Below, piece after piece: positions 1-11,399 of a DNA stretch of 64,000 bases. Under the pieces are notes generated by a model. That model made no database searches and was not told the origin of the DNA. It saw only the letters and a program-made list of their open reading frames with translations. Position numbers and translations under genes: made by a program. The first letter of the stretch is position 1. Each line of letters starts with the position of its first letter. Origin of the DNA: Mercenaria mercenaria (Eukaryota > Mollusca > Bivalvia > Venerida > Veneridae); assembly GCF_021730395.1 (NCBI RefSeq), contig NC_069367.1:10910501-10974500 (forward strand), read 5' to 3'.

Positions 1-676
1 TCAAAACGAGGACATTTTCGCGGATACAAATCTTCGCGGAATCATATCCATTGCGAATCCGTCGAAAATTAAGTCGCAAGTGAACATATTTAACATAATA
101 AGGTAAGTATCACTGCATAGTTGCATTTGAAAACGTTTAGTCTTATAGTACCCTTCTATTATAAATGCACCCTAACCCTTTTCATCCATATCAACGGATA
201 TTCACACCCCCAATTATGGACAGTCAATAAATTGCTGTTATTACACTGTCATTTGTTTGCCATTTAAATAGGCGATTAATCCATACTTAGCCGAATATAT
301 CATATTGGCTGCCGATTGTAAATTACATGTATATGTCGTTCGATAGATGCATATTGCTTTTGTTTTTATCCCCTGTTTGCCTGACGGATCGATATTGAAA
401 ATGCTGTTGCTTCATAAATAAGTAACTTGTCAATCAATTGAAATAATATGGATATTTGCACTCATGTAATACAATTATGGTACTAGAATATGAATTAATA
501 ATATCCAGATATGTATAAGCACAGAACCATTTTATAGCCATCTATTTAAGCTGAAGCTAAAATCTTTCGCGTTTTTGTTAGATCAGAGTTTTTCGCGGCT
601 TTTTAATTTCACGGAAATATACTACCCGCGAAAGGCGCTAATTTAAAAAAGCGCGAAAACAATTCTAGGTTTACAG
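1..676. mobile_element. Same MITE, copy carried in the left duplicate, cut by the window edge
   Basis: This is the 1571-2289 element shifted by 1613 bp. Its first 42 bases lie outside the window and its right end CTAGGTTTACAG is at 665-676. It was duplicated together with the exon-1 region rather than inserted independently, because the flanking sequence is also duplicated. Confidence 0.85.
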
Positions 677-948
677 TAGTTCGTTTTGGTTTATTACAGA
701 TGAAAATAGATCTGGCGTTGTGTTTAACTTTCTCGAAATGAGCTAAACTTTCCCGGTTTTCTTATTACCATGCTATCGCAAAACCGGTAACAGTATCACA
801 TGGTAAAACATTGTAAATACATTTTTTTTCAAAATCATGCATCATGACGTAAAAATCAATAAACCAAAATGTATGTTATTTGTCATGACTTGTTAGTTTT
901 ATTGTTGTAGTAAGTAAAAAGAATTCGGCACTCATGAAGGAGAAAGAG

Positions 949-1092
949 ATGATACTACAAGCTTTTACTGTTTTGGCTACTATCGTTTTATTTGCAAATG
1001 GTCAGCATGGACAGAAATTACCACCATTTGCAACAAGCAAGTACCTAGGAGATGTAAAAGACAAAATAAAGATACAACCTGCAGGAAATTAA
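949..1092 (+). pseudogene. Truncated duplicate of lipocalin exon 1 (orphan signal-peptide ORF)
   Basis: This is a copy of the first 134 nt of gene 1 exon 1, identical as far as can be read. It starts at the same ATG as gene 1 (949, with an upstream in-frame ATG at 934) and encodes the signal peptide MILQAFTVLATIVLFANG and the start of the mature region. At 1082 the homology ends. The reading frame then adds A-G-N and stops at TAA 1090-1092, giving 47 residues (52 from the upstream ATG). The splice donor used by gene 1 is missing, so this copy cannot join exon 2 in the normal way. Its upstream region is intact, so it could still be transcribed. Most likely it is a by-product of the tandem duplication. 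Confidence 0.8.
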
Positions 1093-1294
1093 TGTATTAA
1101 TAATTATAAATATTAGAAAATATATGAAATATAAGTTGATCAACCTAAAATTTTATTAGACTTGATGTTTCTATGGTATGGACAGTTTATACTAGTATAA
1201 TCACGTGAAGCAATCGGCATTAACTTCCGTTATTACACAAAAGAATAACTTAGGACTGTACATAAAAGAACCGCGCTCTGGCTGGTTTCGAAAT

Positions 1295-1336
1295 GTTCTG
1301 AAACAAGTAGGAATTAGTTCTTTTTGATTTATTACA
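1295..1336. other. Related empty site for the TA-flanked MITE
   Basis: The 22 bases at 1295-1316 match the left flank of the MITE at 1549-1570. They are followed without interruption by sequence matching the right MITE flank from 2292 (GTTC-TTTTG-TTTATTACA with a few changes). The MITE is absent here and only one TA is present. The two parts together give roughly 40 bp of homology to a pre-insertion site, so an older small duplication of this site predates the MITE insertion. Confidence 0.72.
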
Positions 1337-1570
1337 AGTAAAAAATTTCTTTAAATAGTTCATCAGAAGTTTGGTTTTATGTACATAAAATTCTATTCAC
1401 ATAATAATTATTATCTTAGGTTATTATTGAATTTGTTTAAATGTGTATTAATTTATAAAAGATGGGTTTTAATATGATATTTTAATATCTTAATACTAAC
1501 TATTTTTGATTATGACAGTTAGATTAAATTTATGTAAGAAAAAGAATTGTTCTGAAACAAGTAGGAATTA

Positions 1571-2289
1571 CTGTAAATCTAGATATGTTCGCGGATACTA
1601 TATTTCGCGTTTTTCAAAACGAGGACATTTTCGCGGATACAAATCTTCGCGGAATCATATCCATTGCGAATCCGTCGAAAATTAAGTCGCAAGTGAACAT
1701 ATTTAACATAATAAGGTAAGTATCACTGCATAGTTGCATTTGAAAACGTTTAGTCTTATAGTACCCTTCTATTATAAATGCACCCTAACCCTTTTCATCC
1801 ATATCAACGGATATTCACACCCCCAATTATGGACAGTCAATAAATTGCTGTTATTACACTGTCATTTGTTTGCCATTTATATAGGCGATTAATCCATACT
1901 TAGCTGAATATATCATATTGGCTGCCGATTGTAAATTACATGTATATGTCGTTCGATAGATGCATATTGCTTTTGTTTTTATTCCCTGTTTGCCTGACGG
2001 ATCGATATTGAAAATGCTGTTGCTTCATAAATAAGTAACTTGTCAATCAATTGAAATAATATGGATATTTGCACTCATGTAATACAATTATGGTACTAGA
2101 ATATGAATTAATAATATCCAGATATGTATAAGCACAGAACCATTTTATAGCCATCTATTTAAGCTGAAGCTAAAATCTTTCGCGTTTTTGTTAGATCAGA
2201 GTTTTTCGCGGCTTTTTAATTTCACGGAAATATACTACCCGCGAAAGGCGCTAATTTAAAAAAGCGCGAAAACAATTCTAGGTTTACAG
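1571..2289. mobile_element. TA-flanked MITE (Tc1/mariner-like ends), complete copy
   Basis: The ends are inverted: CTGTAAATCTAG at the left and CTAGGTTTACAG at the right, each flanked by TA, followed inwards by TTCGCG-rich motifs that recur in both halves. There is no coding capacity. The TA flanks and the CTGTAAA/TTTACAG ends suggest mobilisation by a Tc1/mariner-type transposase, which is an inference. A related unoccupied site at 1295-1336 matches both flanks joined directly at a single TA, which supports these boundaries. Confidence 0.82.
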
Positions 2290-2561
2290 TAGTTCGTTTT
2301 GGTTTATTACAGATGAAAATAGATCTGGCGTTGTGTTTAACTTTCTCGAAATGAGCTAAACTTTCCCGGTTTTCTTATTACCATGTTATCGCAAAACCGG
2401 TAACAGTATCACATGGTAAAACATTGTAAATACATTTTTTTTCAAAATCATGCATCATGACGTAAAAATCAATAAACCAAAATGTATGTTATTTGTCATG
2501 ACTTGTTAGTTTTATTGTTGTAGTAAGTAAAAAGAATTCGGCACTCATGAAGGAGAAAGAG

Positions 2562-5500
2562 ATGATACTACAAGCTTTTACTGTTTTGGCTACTATCGTT
2601 TTATTTGCAAATGGTCAGCATGGACAGAAATTACCACCATTTGCAACAAGCAAGTACCTAGGAGATGTAAAAGACAAAATAAAGATACAACCTGCGCCAA
2701 TGCCCAATCTCAACCTTATGGGTGTAAGTACTTTCTTAAAGTTTAATAAAAATGTGTTTTTCATGTACAGTGTCAGAAAAATAGGACCAGAACCATACGC
2801 CGCAAAGGTAAAAGGTATATAAACATAACAAAACACAACATACGTACGAAAAAAAGAAATCGGACGTGGCGAGTTGAAAACATAGTCAATGGTATAGAAC
2901 GGTCAGTAACGTTTGCAAATTTATTAATTATTCTGTTTAATTTTATATAATTACGTCGCACCGGCACAATTATAGGTCATACGGCGACTTTTCAGCTTTG
3001 ATTGTGGAGGAAGACCCCGTGTGCCCAACAAGCGGGTACCTGAGTAGAACCACCGACCTTCCGCAAGCCAGCCAGATGGCTTCCTCACATGAAGAATTCA
3101 ACGCCCCGAGTGAGGCTCGGACCTACATCGATGGGGGCAACTGATTTGAAGTCAGTGACCTTAACCACTCGGCCACGGAGGCCCCCGTTACCTTTGTAAA
3201 ATAAACTGGAGAGGGTTTACACGAGTTTGGGACATGCCGACCTCCCATTTACTTTTTTATCTTAACAAAAGAGACAGCGTAAATAAGTTAATTTTCTGCT
3301 TAGATAAACCTTTAAATGTGTCTTGTTATGTATTTCTTATCACAAAGTTTAATCTTTAAATCAAATTGTCAGATACCTCCGACCTTATTTAAAATCATTT
3401 CAAACAAATGATATTTGGGTTACCCTGCATCAATTGTTTTCAAATTATTCGGAATCGTCATAATATATGGCCGCCTGAGAACATGATCATTTTTCTCTGT
3501 ATGAATGAAGCGAAACCTTGTAAAAAAGTGCTGGACACATTTTAAAATAAATTAAGTGGAAAGGTGAAGCTGTAAAGAGTCTTACTAAAGGGTTTCGAAT
3601 GAGTAGTTTCGAGCTATAGATAACTAAATAAACAAATCACATACGAAAGGTTCTCCGTTGCAAAGTAACTATTATTTTGATTCGTTAATACGTATGGCAT
3701 TCGGGGGCGTGCTCACCTTTCCTGATATCCAAATAGTGGAAATTTTAAAAACCTTCTGATTTAAAAGCTATTAGAAACAGATGTTCTAAGGATACCCTTT
3801 CCATCATGATAATGATTGTCCAAATTATTCTGATTCATGGCGACCAGAACATAAGCTGAAATAGATATCTAAACAAATAGAAAAAGTGGAAACTCCACAG
3901 GTCGCTCAACACAACAAAAACGAAAATGTTGCAGGCTCGGTTTGATTGAGCCTGTTCATGGACGGTAGTTAAAATGCATGCTACCGTCCACGCCCTCTAG
4001 CCCCGGGTTGAGCAGAACTCAACATTTACACATGCTAAAAGTACAAAGAACAATTTAGAGACATCCACAGATGTGTTCATACGGCGATGCACACGGAACC
4101 TTCAATGATACACTAGCGTGTAATTCCATTAAATGTGGCATATGGTCCCCAGTTAAAATAATGGGTTTGTCCTAAACGAGAAAACAATGAGCAGAACTAA
4201 ACAAACTGGAATTTAGAAAGAGGGTCTGAGGTTATGGAGCCTGCATATCACAGGAACTGCCAAAAGACAAAATTAAAAAGCAGGCACCATATCCAAGGGG
4301 TGATTAAGCAATACCCATAGCCATGAAAGCGGGAGTATTGGAACCACCCAGGCCGAAATGTTCATACTGAGAAACTAAACAGTACCAGTAACACGACATA
4401 AAAGTCGTGCTGAACGATCTGAGGAGATCGAAATATAACAGCCCTGATTGAATGTACGGGGAGACTTTTTACGGCCGCCACACGGCACAATTAACGCAGT
4501 CTTGTAAACGGTTTGTCCTATTTGGAAATGATTTCACAGAAAGATTCCTTCGGTGACAGTTTACCTTCGGTGACGGTTTACCATGAGAAGTCATATTAGT
4601 CAGACTCGTCAAAACAAACAAAGCGACCAAAGCTAAAATTGAAAACAAAAACGCCAACTACTAAAACACAGGTCCAAATTTGAAACAAATCAGTTTAACG
4701 TCGTACCTTCACAATTATTGTGATATTGCAACTTTTCTGCTTCGATCCAAGGTGTGCATTATTTCATCACAGGCACATTGGTGGAACCACCGACCTTTCG
4801 TAAGCCAGCTGGATGGATTCCTCACATAAAGAATTCAACGCCCCGAGTAGGGCTCGAACCAACATCGGAGAGGGACAATTGATTTGAAATCAGCGACCTT
4901 AACCACCCGGCCATGGAGGCCCCTTATATTGCTTAATTGTGCTATATACTCATATAATGCCATTTAAATTTTCTTTTAGAAAACGGACTTTGAGCAAAAC
5001 GTACTAAATGAATCACAAGATACAGACTCATGTAATTTCTCTGTAGACAGATTTGCATGAAAATTGTTGTAAAAAGTGTTCAAATTAAATTACATTTCAG
5101 ACGCTTGGTCCTTGGTTTTACCAGTTTCATATAGATCCTTGTAGTTGGGCCGTAGCTGAGGAGTTCACAAATTATATGCAGGTTCGAGAACTACAAGGAA
5201 ACAACATTTTATTACATGAAACAATGAGGTAGGTTTATGTGAAACATGATACAAACATTAACATGGACTTTTTAAGTAAAAAAAAACAACAATGACAAAT
5301 TGCGAAATAAAAAGTCTTTGACATTATCTGTACATGTAGCAAACAGAATTTTCATAAAATACAATTAAGTCTTATTTGTTTTTCTTTTCAGAAGCCATGA
5401 CCTGTGTAATACCGTTACATCAATAGTTATTGTCAGAGGGCCTGGTGTTTTTATGGGCAAAGATCTTGTTGGTTAAGATTTATTGATTTCATTTCAGTTT

Positions 5501-7277
5501 TTAAGTCATTAATCATTTTCCTTTCCCGATTCATATGTACGTGACGGGTTAAAGTAAGGTGTTTAGTAAACTCTCATGCCTAAAGTTTCGAACATGAGTA
5601 ATTGCTTTCTGTACAATACACAAACATTATTGTACAATGTTACTCCGACTGTTGAACCAAAATGTATATCATAACATCTTTTAAAAAAATCGCAAAGCAA
5701 TAAAATTATTAACAGAGGAGAAAACTATAATTATCAAAGAGGCTGATAAAGGCGGTGGAATAGTCATTATTAACACAGATTACGTCCCTTTGTGTCATGC
5801 TTTTTATAAAATTGTAATGTTGAGGTATACCAGTATGCGAAGTGCATATGTACCCGTTTGTAATGCAGTAGTCATGAAGTTAAGATCTGGCTGCCACGTA
5901 TAGCTACCTTGGTAATTCAGGCAGTGTGGCTGCCCATGTCTTCGATATTCATTGTCACCTGTCGATCCTATCATAACGGGAGAGCCTGGCTATAACGTGG
6001 CCAGCACATGATGGAATTTTACAAAACCTGCATGTCAAAACCGGGGCACAACGTATCGGTTAAAACATGACACTATGACTGGGGCAGATGTGTTATCTTG
6101 TATTGATTGCCATATTTTTGTCTCAATGTTTAGGTAATAACTGGAGTGGTAAGATAATCTTGGTTGCAACGGACTATACAAGCTTTGCTATAAATTGGGG
6201 ATGCACAAAGTGGTCAGTATTTAATGATGGACTATGTGAAGATCCTTCTGTATATGTAAAGACTAGAGAACTAAACCCACATCCGAAAGTACTGAGACGC
6301 ATAGAAACGGTTCTACAAAATACGTGGGGAATCTCTGTTAACCAACTGAGGAGGATATCTAATGAAAAACGTAAGTGGATCTTGTACAACACGTGTTATT
6401 TATACGAAAACAGTAGAACAATAAAAGTTTCTAATTCTATTGAATAAAAAATAAGAAACTTTGATGCATCAATCCACATAAGAACTAGATGTGTGTCCAA
6501 ACTGTACACGCTTTTATGTCAGAATGTTTATAATAATGTCTTTAAAGATGTTTGCAACACACACTTTTAAGAACTCTATGTGCATTTTTCACTAAGTCAA
6601 GGGTCATAGCTTCGGCCTGGTTGAGTAAAATCCCAAAGAGAAGACCTGATGCAAAACTGCATAGACTTTAAAACAATCTTCTAATGTTTTATAACTCAAG
6701 GTCAAGTACATTTCAACATAAATTAAGCATAAACTTTTATTTTTTGATCAAATAAAGAGCAATAACTCCGTGCAACGAGAAAATAAGAACAAACTAGATC
6801 CCCGGGGGCAACATGTTGAGCCCACCCTTTAACCCCTAACGGTGATCTTGACCTTTTTAGACAGAAGCCTGGTGTTTGCATATGGCACCCGTCTTATTGA
6901 AATAAACATTAATGTAAAATATAAACAAGATTCCTAATTGCATGTCAAAGTTAGGGCCGGACAAAATCTGACATGACCTTTGACCTCCAATTTTAATTTT
7001 GTTTTGCTGTTTTCGTTGAAAACAACACATTTCTAATGTTACAAAATAAATTATTTACAAGATGCAATGAAATTATAATTAATTTTTTAGTTCATTGTTC
7101 GTTGCGCAGATTTCAGGTGCAGTTGAACCCTACTAAACGTATCTCTAACTAAAAGTAACAAAGATGAGATGTTCTACATGTGCCGTCAAACGTCATTTTG
7201 TTTTGTTTTCTCTTTTGTATTCAGCTTGCTCAACTGGAGGCTCCTCTTGGATAAAAAAGAACGGGAACGTTGGCTAA
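2562..7277 (+). CDS. Apolipoprotein-D-like lipocalin, gene 1 (five exons, 219 aa)
   Basis: Exons: 2562-2723, 5101-5228, 5392-5471, 6134-6370 and 7225-7277, all with GT-AG introns; phases 0, 2, 1, 1; total 660 nt including TAA. I chose ATG 2562 over in-frame ATG 2547 because it aligns with the starts of the two paralogues and gives exon 1 the same 54 codons as gene 2. Residues 1-18 look like a signal peptide ending in FANG, so the protein is probably secreted. Exon 2 carries the lipocalin G-x-W motif (LGPWFYQFH). Exon 4 carries ATDYTSFAINWGC, which parallels ApoD ATDYENYALVYSC, then TRELNPHPKVL matching the ApoD R-N-P-x-L segment. Exon 5 supplies a late Cys (NEKPC) and a short GGSSW tail. Lipocalins of this type bind small hydrophobic ligands in a beta-barrel; the ligand is unknown. 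Two SINEs and older repeats lie in intron 1. Confidence 0.88.
2943..3186 (-). mobile_element. tRNA-derived SINE in gene 1 intron 1
   Basis: On the minus strand it begins near 3186 with a tRNA-like head (GGCCGAGTGGTTAAGG for box A, GGTCCGAGCC for box B). It continues with a core 'GAGGAAGCCATCTGGCTGGC' and ends near 2943 with a GTGCGACGT-type tail. The head is part of a longer composite element, so it is a SINE and not a tRNA gene. It resembles the bivalve SINE group with a conserved central domain; the exact family was not checked. Confidence 0.85.
3187..3320 (+). repeat. Dispersed repeat fragment (GGGTTTA...ATGCC type)
   Basis: This stretch resembles 12005-12150. Both share the order TACCTTTG/GGTAAC, GGGTTTA-ACG, GTTT-GG-CATGCC-ACCTC-CA-TTAC and then AGACA-CG-A-GTAAATAA. 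The match is diverged, so these are old copies of one dispersed repeat. Confidence 0.5.
3366..3880 (+). repeat. Degenerate tandem repeat, two to three units
   Basis: The phrase CAAATTATTCGGAATCGTCA followed by ATGGCCGCC-GA-AACAT near 3440 recurs near 3820 as CAAATTATTCTGATTCATGG-CGACCAGAACATAA. Between them is similar AT-rich sequence. It is non-coding and looks like an old tandem array. Confidence 0.45.
3885..4480 (+). repeat. Dispersed repeat, plus-oriented copy
   Basis: This block (GGTCGCTCAACAC, GTTGCAGGCTCGGTT, GGACGGTAG-GCATGCTACCGTCC, GGGTTGAGCAGAAC, GATGTGTTCATACGGCG) is matched in inverted orientation by 16000-16480. Its right part (AATATAACA-CCTGA-TGAATGTACGG and ACGGCCGCCACACGG) is matched by 26020-26095. 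It has no ORF of note and its class is unknown. Confidence 0.6.
4690..4924 (-). mobile_element. tRNA-derived SINE, second copy of the same family
   Basis: It has the same organisation as the 2943-3186 SINE: head near 4924 (GGCCGGGTGGTTAAGG, then GGTTCGAGCCC), a core with GAGGAATCCATCCAGCTGGC, and an end at about 4690 with GGTACGACGTTAAAC. It lies in intron 1 of lipocalin gene 1, 180 bp upstream of exon 2. Being in the same orientation as the first copy, the pair could support recombination. Confidence 0.85.
6600..7010 (+). repeat. Old dispersed repeats in gene 1 intron 4
   Basis: The sequence contains phrases such as GGTGATCTTGACCTTTTTAG, ACATGACCTTTGACCTCC and AGAGCAATAACTCCGTGCAA, which belong to the degenerate 'tgacctttgacct' and 'gggcaataactc' repeats seen elsewhere in the window. 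I see no gene here apart from the flanking lipocalin exons. Confidence 0.4.
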
Positions 7278-7499
7278 GAATGTCAGTATTTGAAGCGTAA
7301 CAAGAAATATCTTTAAAAATGATGGTCGGCGAATTGTAATAAGGAAAGAAGTTTATGGATTTTTCATCTAACAATCATCTTTCATCTAACATTTTGCAAA
7401 ACAAAACACCGCACTTTAACAATTTAAATTGTTCTCTTTTAATTTTTCGCAAAAGTTTCGTAGGGTTGCAATTTTGTTTCGTTTATCCTTAGACGAATA

Positions 7500-7965
7500 A
7501 TTACAGCAGTAGTTTGATGAAGATTCACGAAGCGGTTCATGAGAAGAGGTCATTAAACGTATTTATATTTTTAGCTAAATTGGTCCCTATCCCTATTGTA
7601 ACAAAATAGCAAGAGACCTTACGATATTGTTACACATCGAGTTTGATAAAAATCCATTACATTTTAGTGGTTAATGCGAAGAAAGGCATATCTATTTTTA
7701 GCTATAGTGGTCCCTAATAGGGCCCAAGTTCCTATATAAATAAATTTGGAAGAGGACCTTATAATGATGCTCCAGACCAAGTATGACAAAGATCCACCAA
7801 GCTGTTCATGAGACGCCGTATAAAGGCATTTCTAGTTTTAGGTCTAGCAGCCCCTACAAGGGGTTAAATGTCCCAGCTGAACAAAGTCGGCTGCGGGCCT
7901 AATAAAGATGCTACAAATCAAGTTTGATTAGAATACATGAAAAAAAAAATCAATTAAAGGACTTT
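7500..7965 (+). repeat. Degenerate tandem repeat, three units of about 125-140 bp
   Basis: The marker 'TTTTTAGCTAAATTGGTCCCT' without its first base recurs as TTTTAGCTATAGTGGTCCCT and TTTTAGGTCTAGCAGCCCCT at intervals of roughly 125-140 bp. Each is followed by an A-G-GGACCTTA-GAT-GTTAC/CTCC-A-CAAGT-TGA segment. It lies just downstream of lipocalin gene 1. Confidence 0.65.
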
Positions 7966-10900
7966 TTTATTTATTATTTTTTTTTATTTCTAAAATAGGC
8001 CAACTGATCCCGCTTTAACAAATGCATATTCGCCATTCATGAATCTTTGGACAATGACGTCACAACTATAAAAAAGTGAAGGTCAAGCAAAACATACAAT
8101 TGTAATTATTTCAATATTTCTGTTTCATAAGCAAAGTTTGACCGTAGTCATATCACATAGATAAACTGTATGCAGCGTACCTTCATTTCAGTGTACTGAG
8201 ATTCAGTCATTATATAGCATATATATAATAAAACAGATTTCAACTGAGTTCAATCTTTGCATACCATACTAAAGAAAGATATTCATATTTAATAAATCAG
8301 TTAAATAATTTATAACAAATATATCAAAGCAAACAAGTACTCATTTTAATATGCAATCTGAATAAGTCACAAAAACAAGAAACCTTTTCATATACAGACG
8401 ACAATTGTAACAAGGAAAATCTTTTAAAAAGCACTTCTCTACATAAAAGACTCTTATCACACCCTTATTCATGTGATACGCAGACCGTATTCAGCTCTTT
8501 CTTTAATTTGATATATGCTGGTATTTGAACAGGTTTTTATCACATTTATTAAACTTACTTATCATTTTGAGATATATCAATATTTTTGCTAAATATACTG
8601 AGCCAAAGTTAGCTTTAAAACTGTGAACAGCGTCGTTTAGGATAAACACTTTGTCTACATTTCACTCAGCGTAGCACAATCAACAGAGTGAAAGAAATTG
8701 ACACTCTCGTCCAATCAGGCAGAGTGTTGCATAAATCTTCCATTTTGATAAATTATCTATAATGCGTTATCAAGTAGTTTGATTTGCTAACTGAAGTCAC
8801 GTGGCATAGGTAACGAAAACGAATTTAGACGGCGTCGCCGAAAAACAGCTACAAATAAAAGAACAGTGGTTGAACATTAAAGACACAAGATACAAATATT
8901 AAAGAATTAACGACTGCTTCATTATTTTATTCAAGTAACCCGGTACCAGACATTTTATATTAACAGGCTGAGTAGCAACTTGCATACAACGCAACCATAG
9001 TTCATAATTATATTGTTACAAAATGCCTCATCGACATTACTCGGTATCATCTCCAGTCGAACCACTTTCGAAGCAAGGCATGCATTTTCAAATTTAATAT
9101 ACGCATCACAATTATCTGTACAGGTTTTCTTATATTGAGTTTAGATTAATACACAATGTAAATATTCATAGTTCTACTGCTTACTCAATTTGGTGTTGGC
9201 ATATACTTTCTAAAACGATGATATACATGTTAGAATTTACCCTGACTACGCCGCCTATTACAATTTTCGAACAGCATTGACTCCTTTCAGTACCTTGAAC
9301 AATATCTCTCCTACTAGGCGTATAATAAGTTATAGACAATACTGATCAATGAGCACGTGAATACATGATCATTTTCCTCACTCCATTTGCAAATTTTATA
9401 TACACGTGTCTAACAATCATTTTGAGGAAGAATACCAGATGCATTCGAACTTTTTAAAAGTTTACCTAACGGCGTTGTGCTGTAGCAGCCGAACATCTTA
9501 TTGCACTGTCAAAGTGAAGTAGTTAATCAACATTTATTTGAACGCTACACAATTTTACTACATTAGAGACGATTTGCGGTAAATTATTGATTTTTGGCAT
9601 TAAGTGTATAAATGGTGGATAGATTTGTTTGTTGTTAATTGTTATTTAAAGCGTTTCCTCTTCTAAAGGTAACAATAATATTGTTTGTAATTAAGAAATT
9701 ATTATCGAGCACCAGATAATTAAGTTTTCATAAGCATATGGTTTTATTGGTAAGTTTGATGTGTAAACTACTTTTTTATATGACCGACAGTTTGTGATCA
9801 AAGAAGGTCTAGCAGTAAGTGTTGTTTTGTTTCAAACAAATCCTTTATTAGTGCAAACAATAAATTTTTCTAGTTTTTGTTGAATATTAAAGCAGTTATA
9901 TGGAAATATAAATTTAAAAGACATAATTAAACGACATAAAATTCCTCGATACATTACACATTTTGACCTTACGTGTGTGTTGGACGACTTCCCCCAATAT
10001 TAACACCACCCAACTACTGAGATCACTTCTAAAAGAAACCGTCGGTGGTCTTATTAGCGGGGTTCTACTGTACATGTATGGCTAGATGTTCTGTTGACGG
10101 AACACAAAATTCTATCGCAAAATAACTTTAATTCGAGTAAGCTTGCTTTAATATAAAAGTGATTGCAGTGCCAAGAAATCAATTTTTCAGAGGTCGAATT
10201 ATTTCAGTTTTGATTGCTGAATTGCATTTGTTCATGCCATGTGTTCGCCCAAAATAGTGTCAAGAGAGGAATCTTCGCGTGTCTTCTACCTCTAAAACTG
10301 ACCACGGAGAACACTAACAGACAGAGCATCACTGCCTGTCGTATTCTCTCAATAGGTCACTTATAGTAGTTCAACAAAGACATAAGGCGAGCGGTTGTAT
10401 TATGTTAAAAGGTTTCGACATTTCAACATGGAAGTCATGGGCACGATCCCAACTGGGGTCATGACCCTATCTACTCATATCACACCATAACTGGTTTTTG
10501 CAGAAAACGGTCTCGAGAGCTTCAACCTTGCATTAACCTTAAATAATCATTGTAATTCATGTGTGCATTTACGCGAAAGATTAATGTACATTTTTGAATT
10601 ACCTTTGAAGATATGAATGTAATTTCCTCCTCTGCAGGATTTTTACGGATGTACATATGCTTCTTTTGTAATTTTTAAAATATACTAATAAGATATTGCT
10701 CTGATTTGTATTTACATTTATCAAATTGAAACAGACGTCGGAAGATAAACCAATTTCAAATGGCACTTTTAAACTTGGTGAAATTAGATCACAAATAAAT
10801 CGAGAAATCGATATTTAATTTCAAGATCACTTTGACCTTGTCCCTTACATATGCCCATTGCACAGGCTTGTTAGTCCCAACAAAAATTGGTATGTTGACC

Positions 10901-11390
10901 ACAGACAACACTAATACAAAGATGAACAGCAGTCAGTCGAAATAACGATTTCTTAAGCTATTTATCATATTTTCAGCCTCACTGACCTTTGACCTACTAA
11001 CCAATGGAATTTCAGGGACCTTAAAGTAATTATTTTATCAAATTTGTATATAGTAGGCAATGTGCTTTTATGTCATTAAACAGAAACAACTATAGCTCGC
11101 TGTAACTTTGACCTTTAACCTGTCGAGCTCCAAAACAATAGAGACCATAAACTATCCGAATAAAATCATTCTTTTAAGTTTGGCTGCCGGATAAATTATT
11201 TCTATCTATAAAGCAGAGACACTTGTGCGTCTCAATGAAACTGCGATCTCAACCATTAACCTGCTGACTCCGAAATTTACCAACCACATTCAATCATCAT
11301 AAGAAGGTGACTTTTGTAGACCCAAAATATTATAGGTAAGGTAGATTTCTCTGAAGCACAGAGCGTCAGAGCCACGGATTTGCAAAGTAG
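7966..11390. other. Intergenic, no gene seen
   Basis: AT-rich sequence with stops in all frames and no recognisable protein. Around 9965-10075 is a fragment resembling a bivalve repeat (ACCGTCGGTGGTCTTATTAG-GGGGTTCTACTGTAC). Around 10400-11300 there are scattered degenerate phrases such as TGACCTTTGACCTACTAACC and TGACCTTTAACCTG, likely old tandem repeat remains. Confidence 0.5.
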
Positions 11391-11399
11391 GCCGACAAC

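Larger units (their letters stand above)
1..2695 (+). repeat. Tandem duplication of lipocalin gene 1 upstream region plus exon 1 (1613-bp period)
   Basis: Bases 1-1082 recur at 1614-2695 with about four visible substitutions, so the copies are near identical and recent. The homology stops inside exon 1, at 1082 and 2695. The stretch 1083-1570 between the copies is then best read as the native left flank of the unit, so the window edge cuts the first unit and more copies may lie to the left. Each unit holds a TA-flanked MITE, about 260 bp of proximal upstream sequence and the start of lipocalin exon 1. Only the right copy continues through the exon-1 splice donor. Confidence 0.93.

Noticed and set aside
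2547-2822. Single-exon reading of lipocalin exon 1 into the intron
   Set aside because: The frame passes through a consensus GTAAGT donor at 2724. Paralogues and exon 2 show that splicing is the right reading.
3100-3186. tRNA gene on the minus strand
   Set aside because: The tRNA-like head is fused to a conserved SINE body and tail, with a second copy at 4690-4924, and the stems are imperfect. The same reasoning applies to the heads at 35770, 38077, 46836 and 60143.
7186-7374. Minus-strand 62-codon frame overlapping lipocalin exon 5
   Set aside because: It is antisense to a well-supported exon and shows no similarity to any family.
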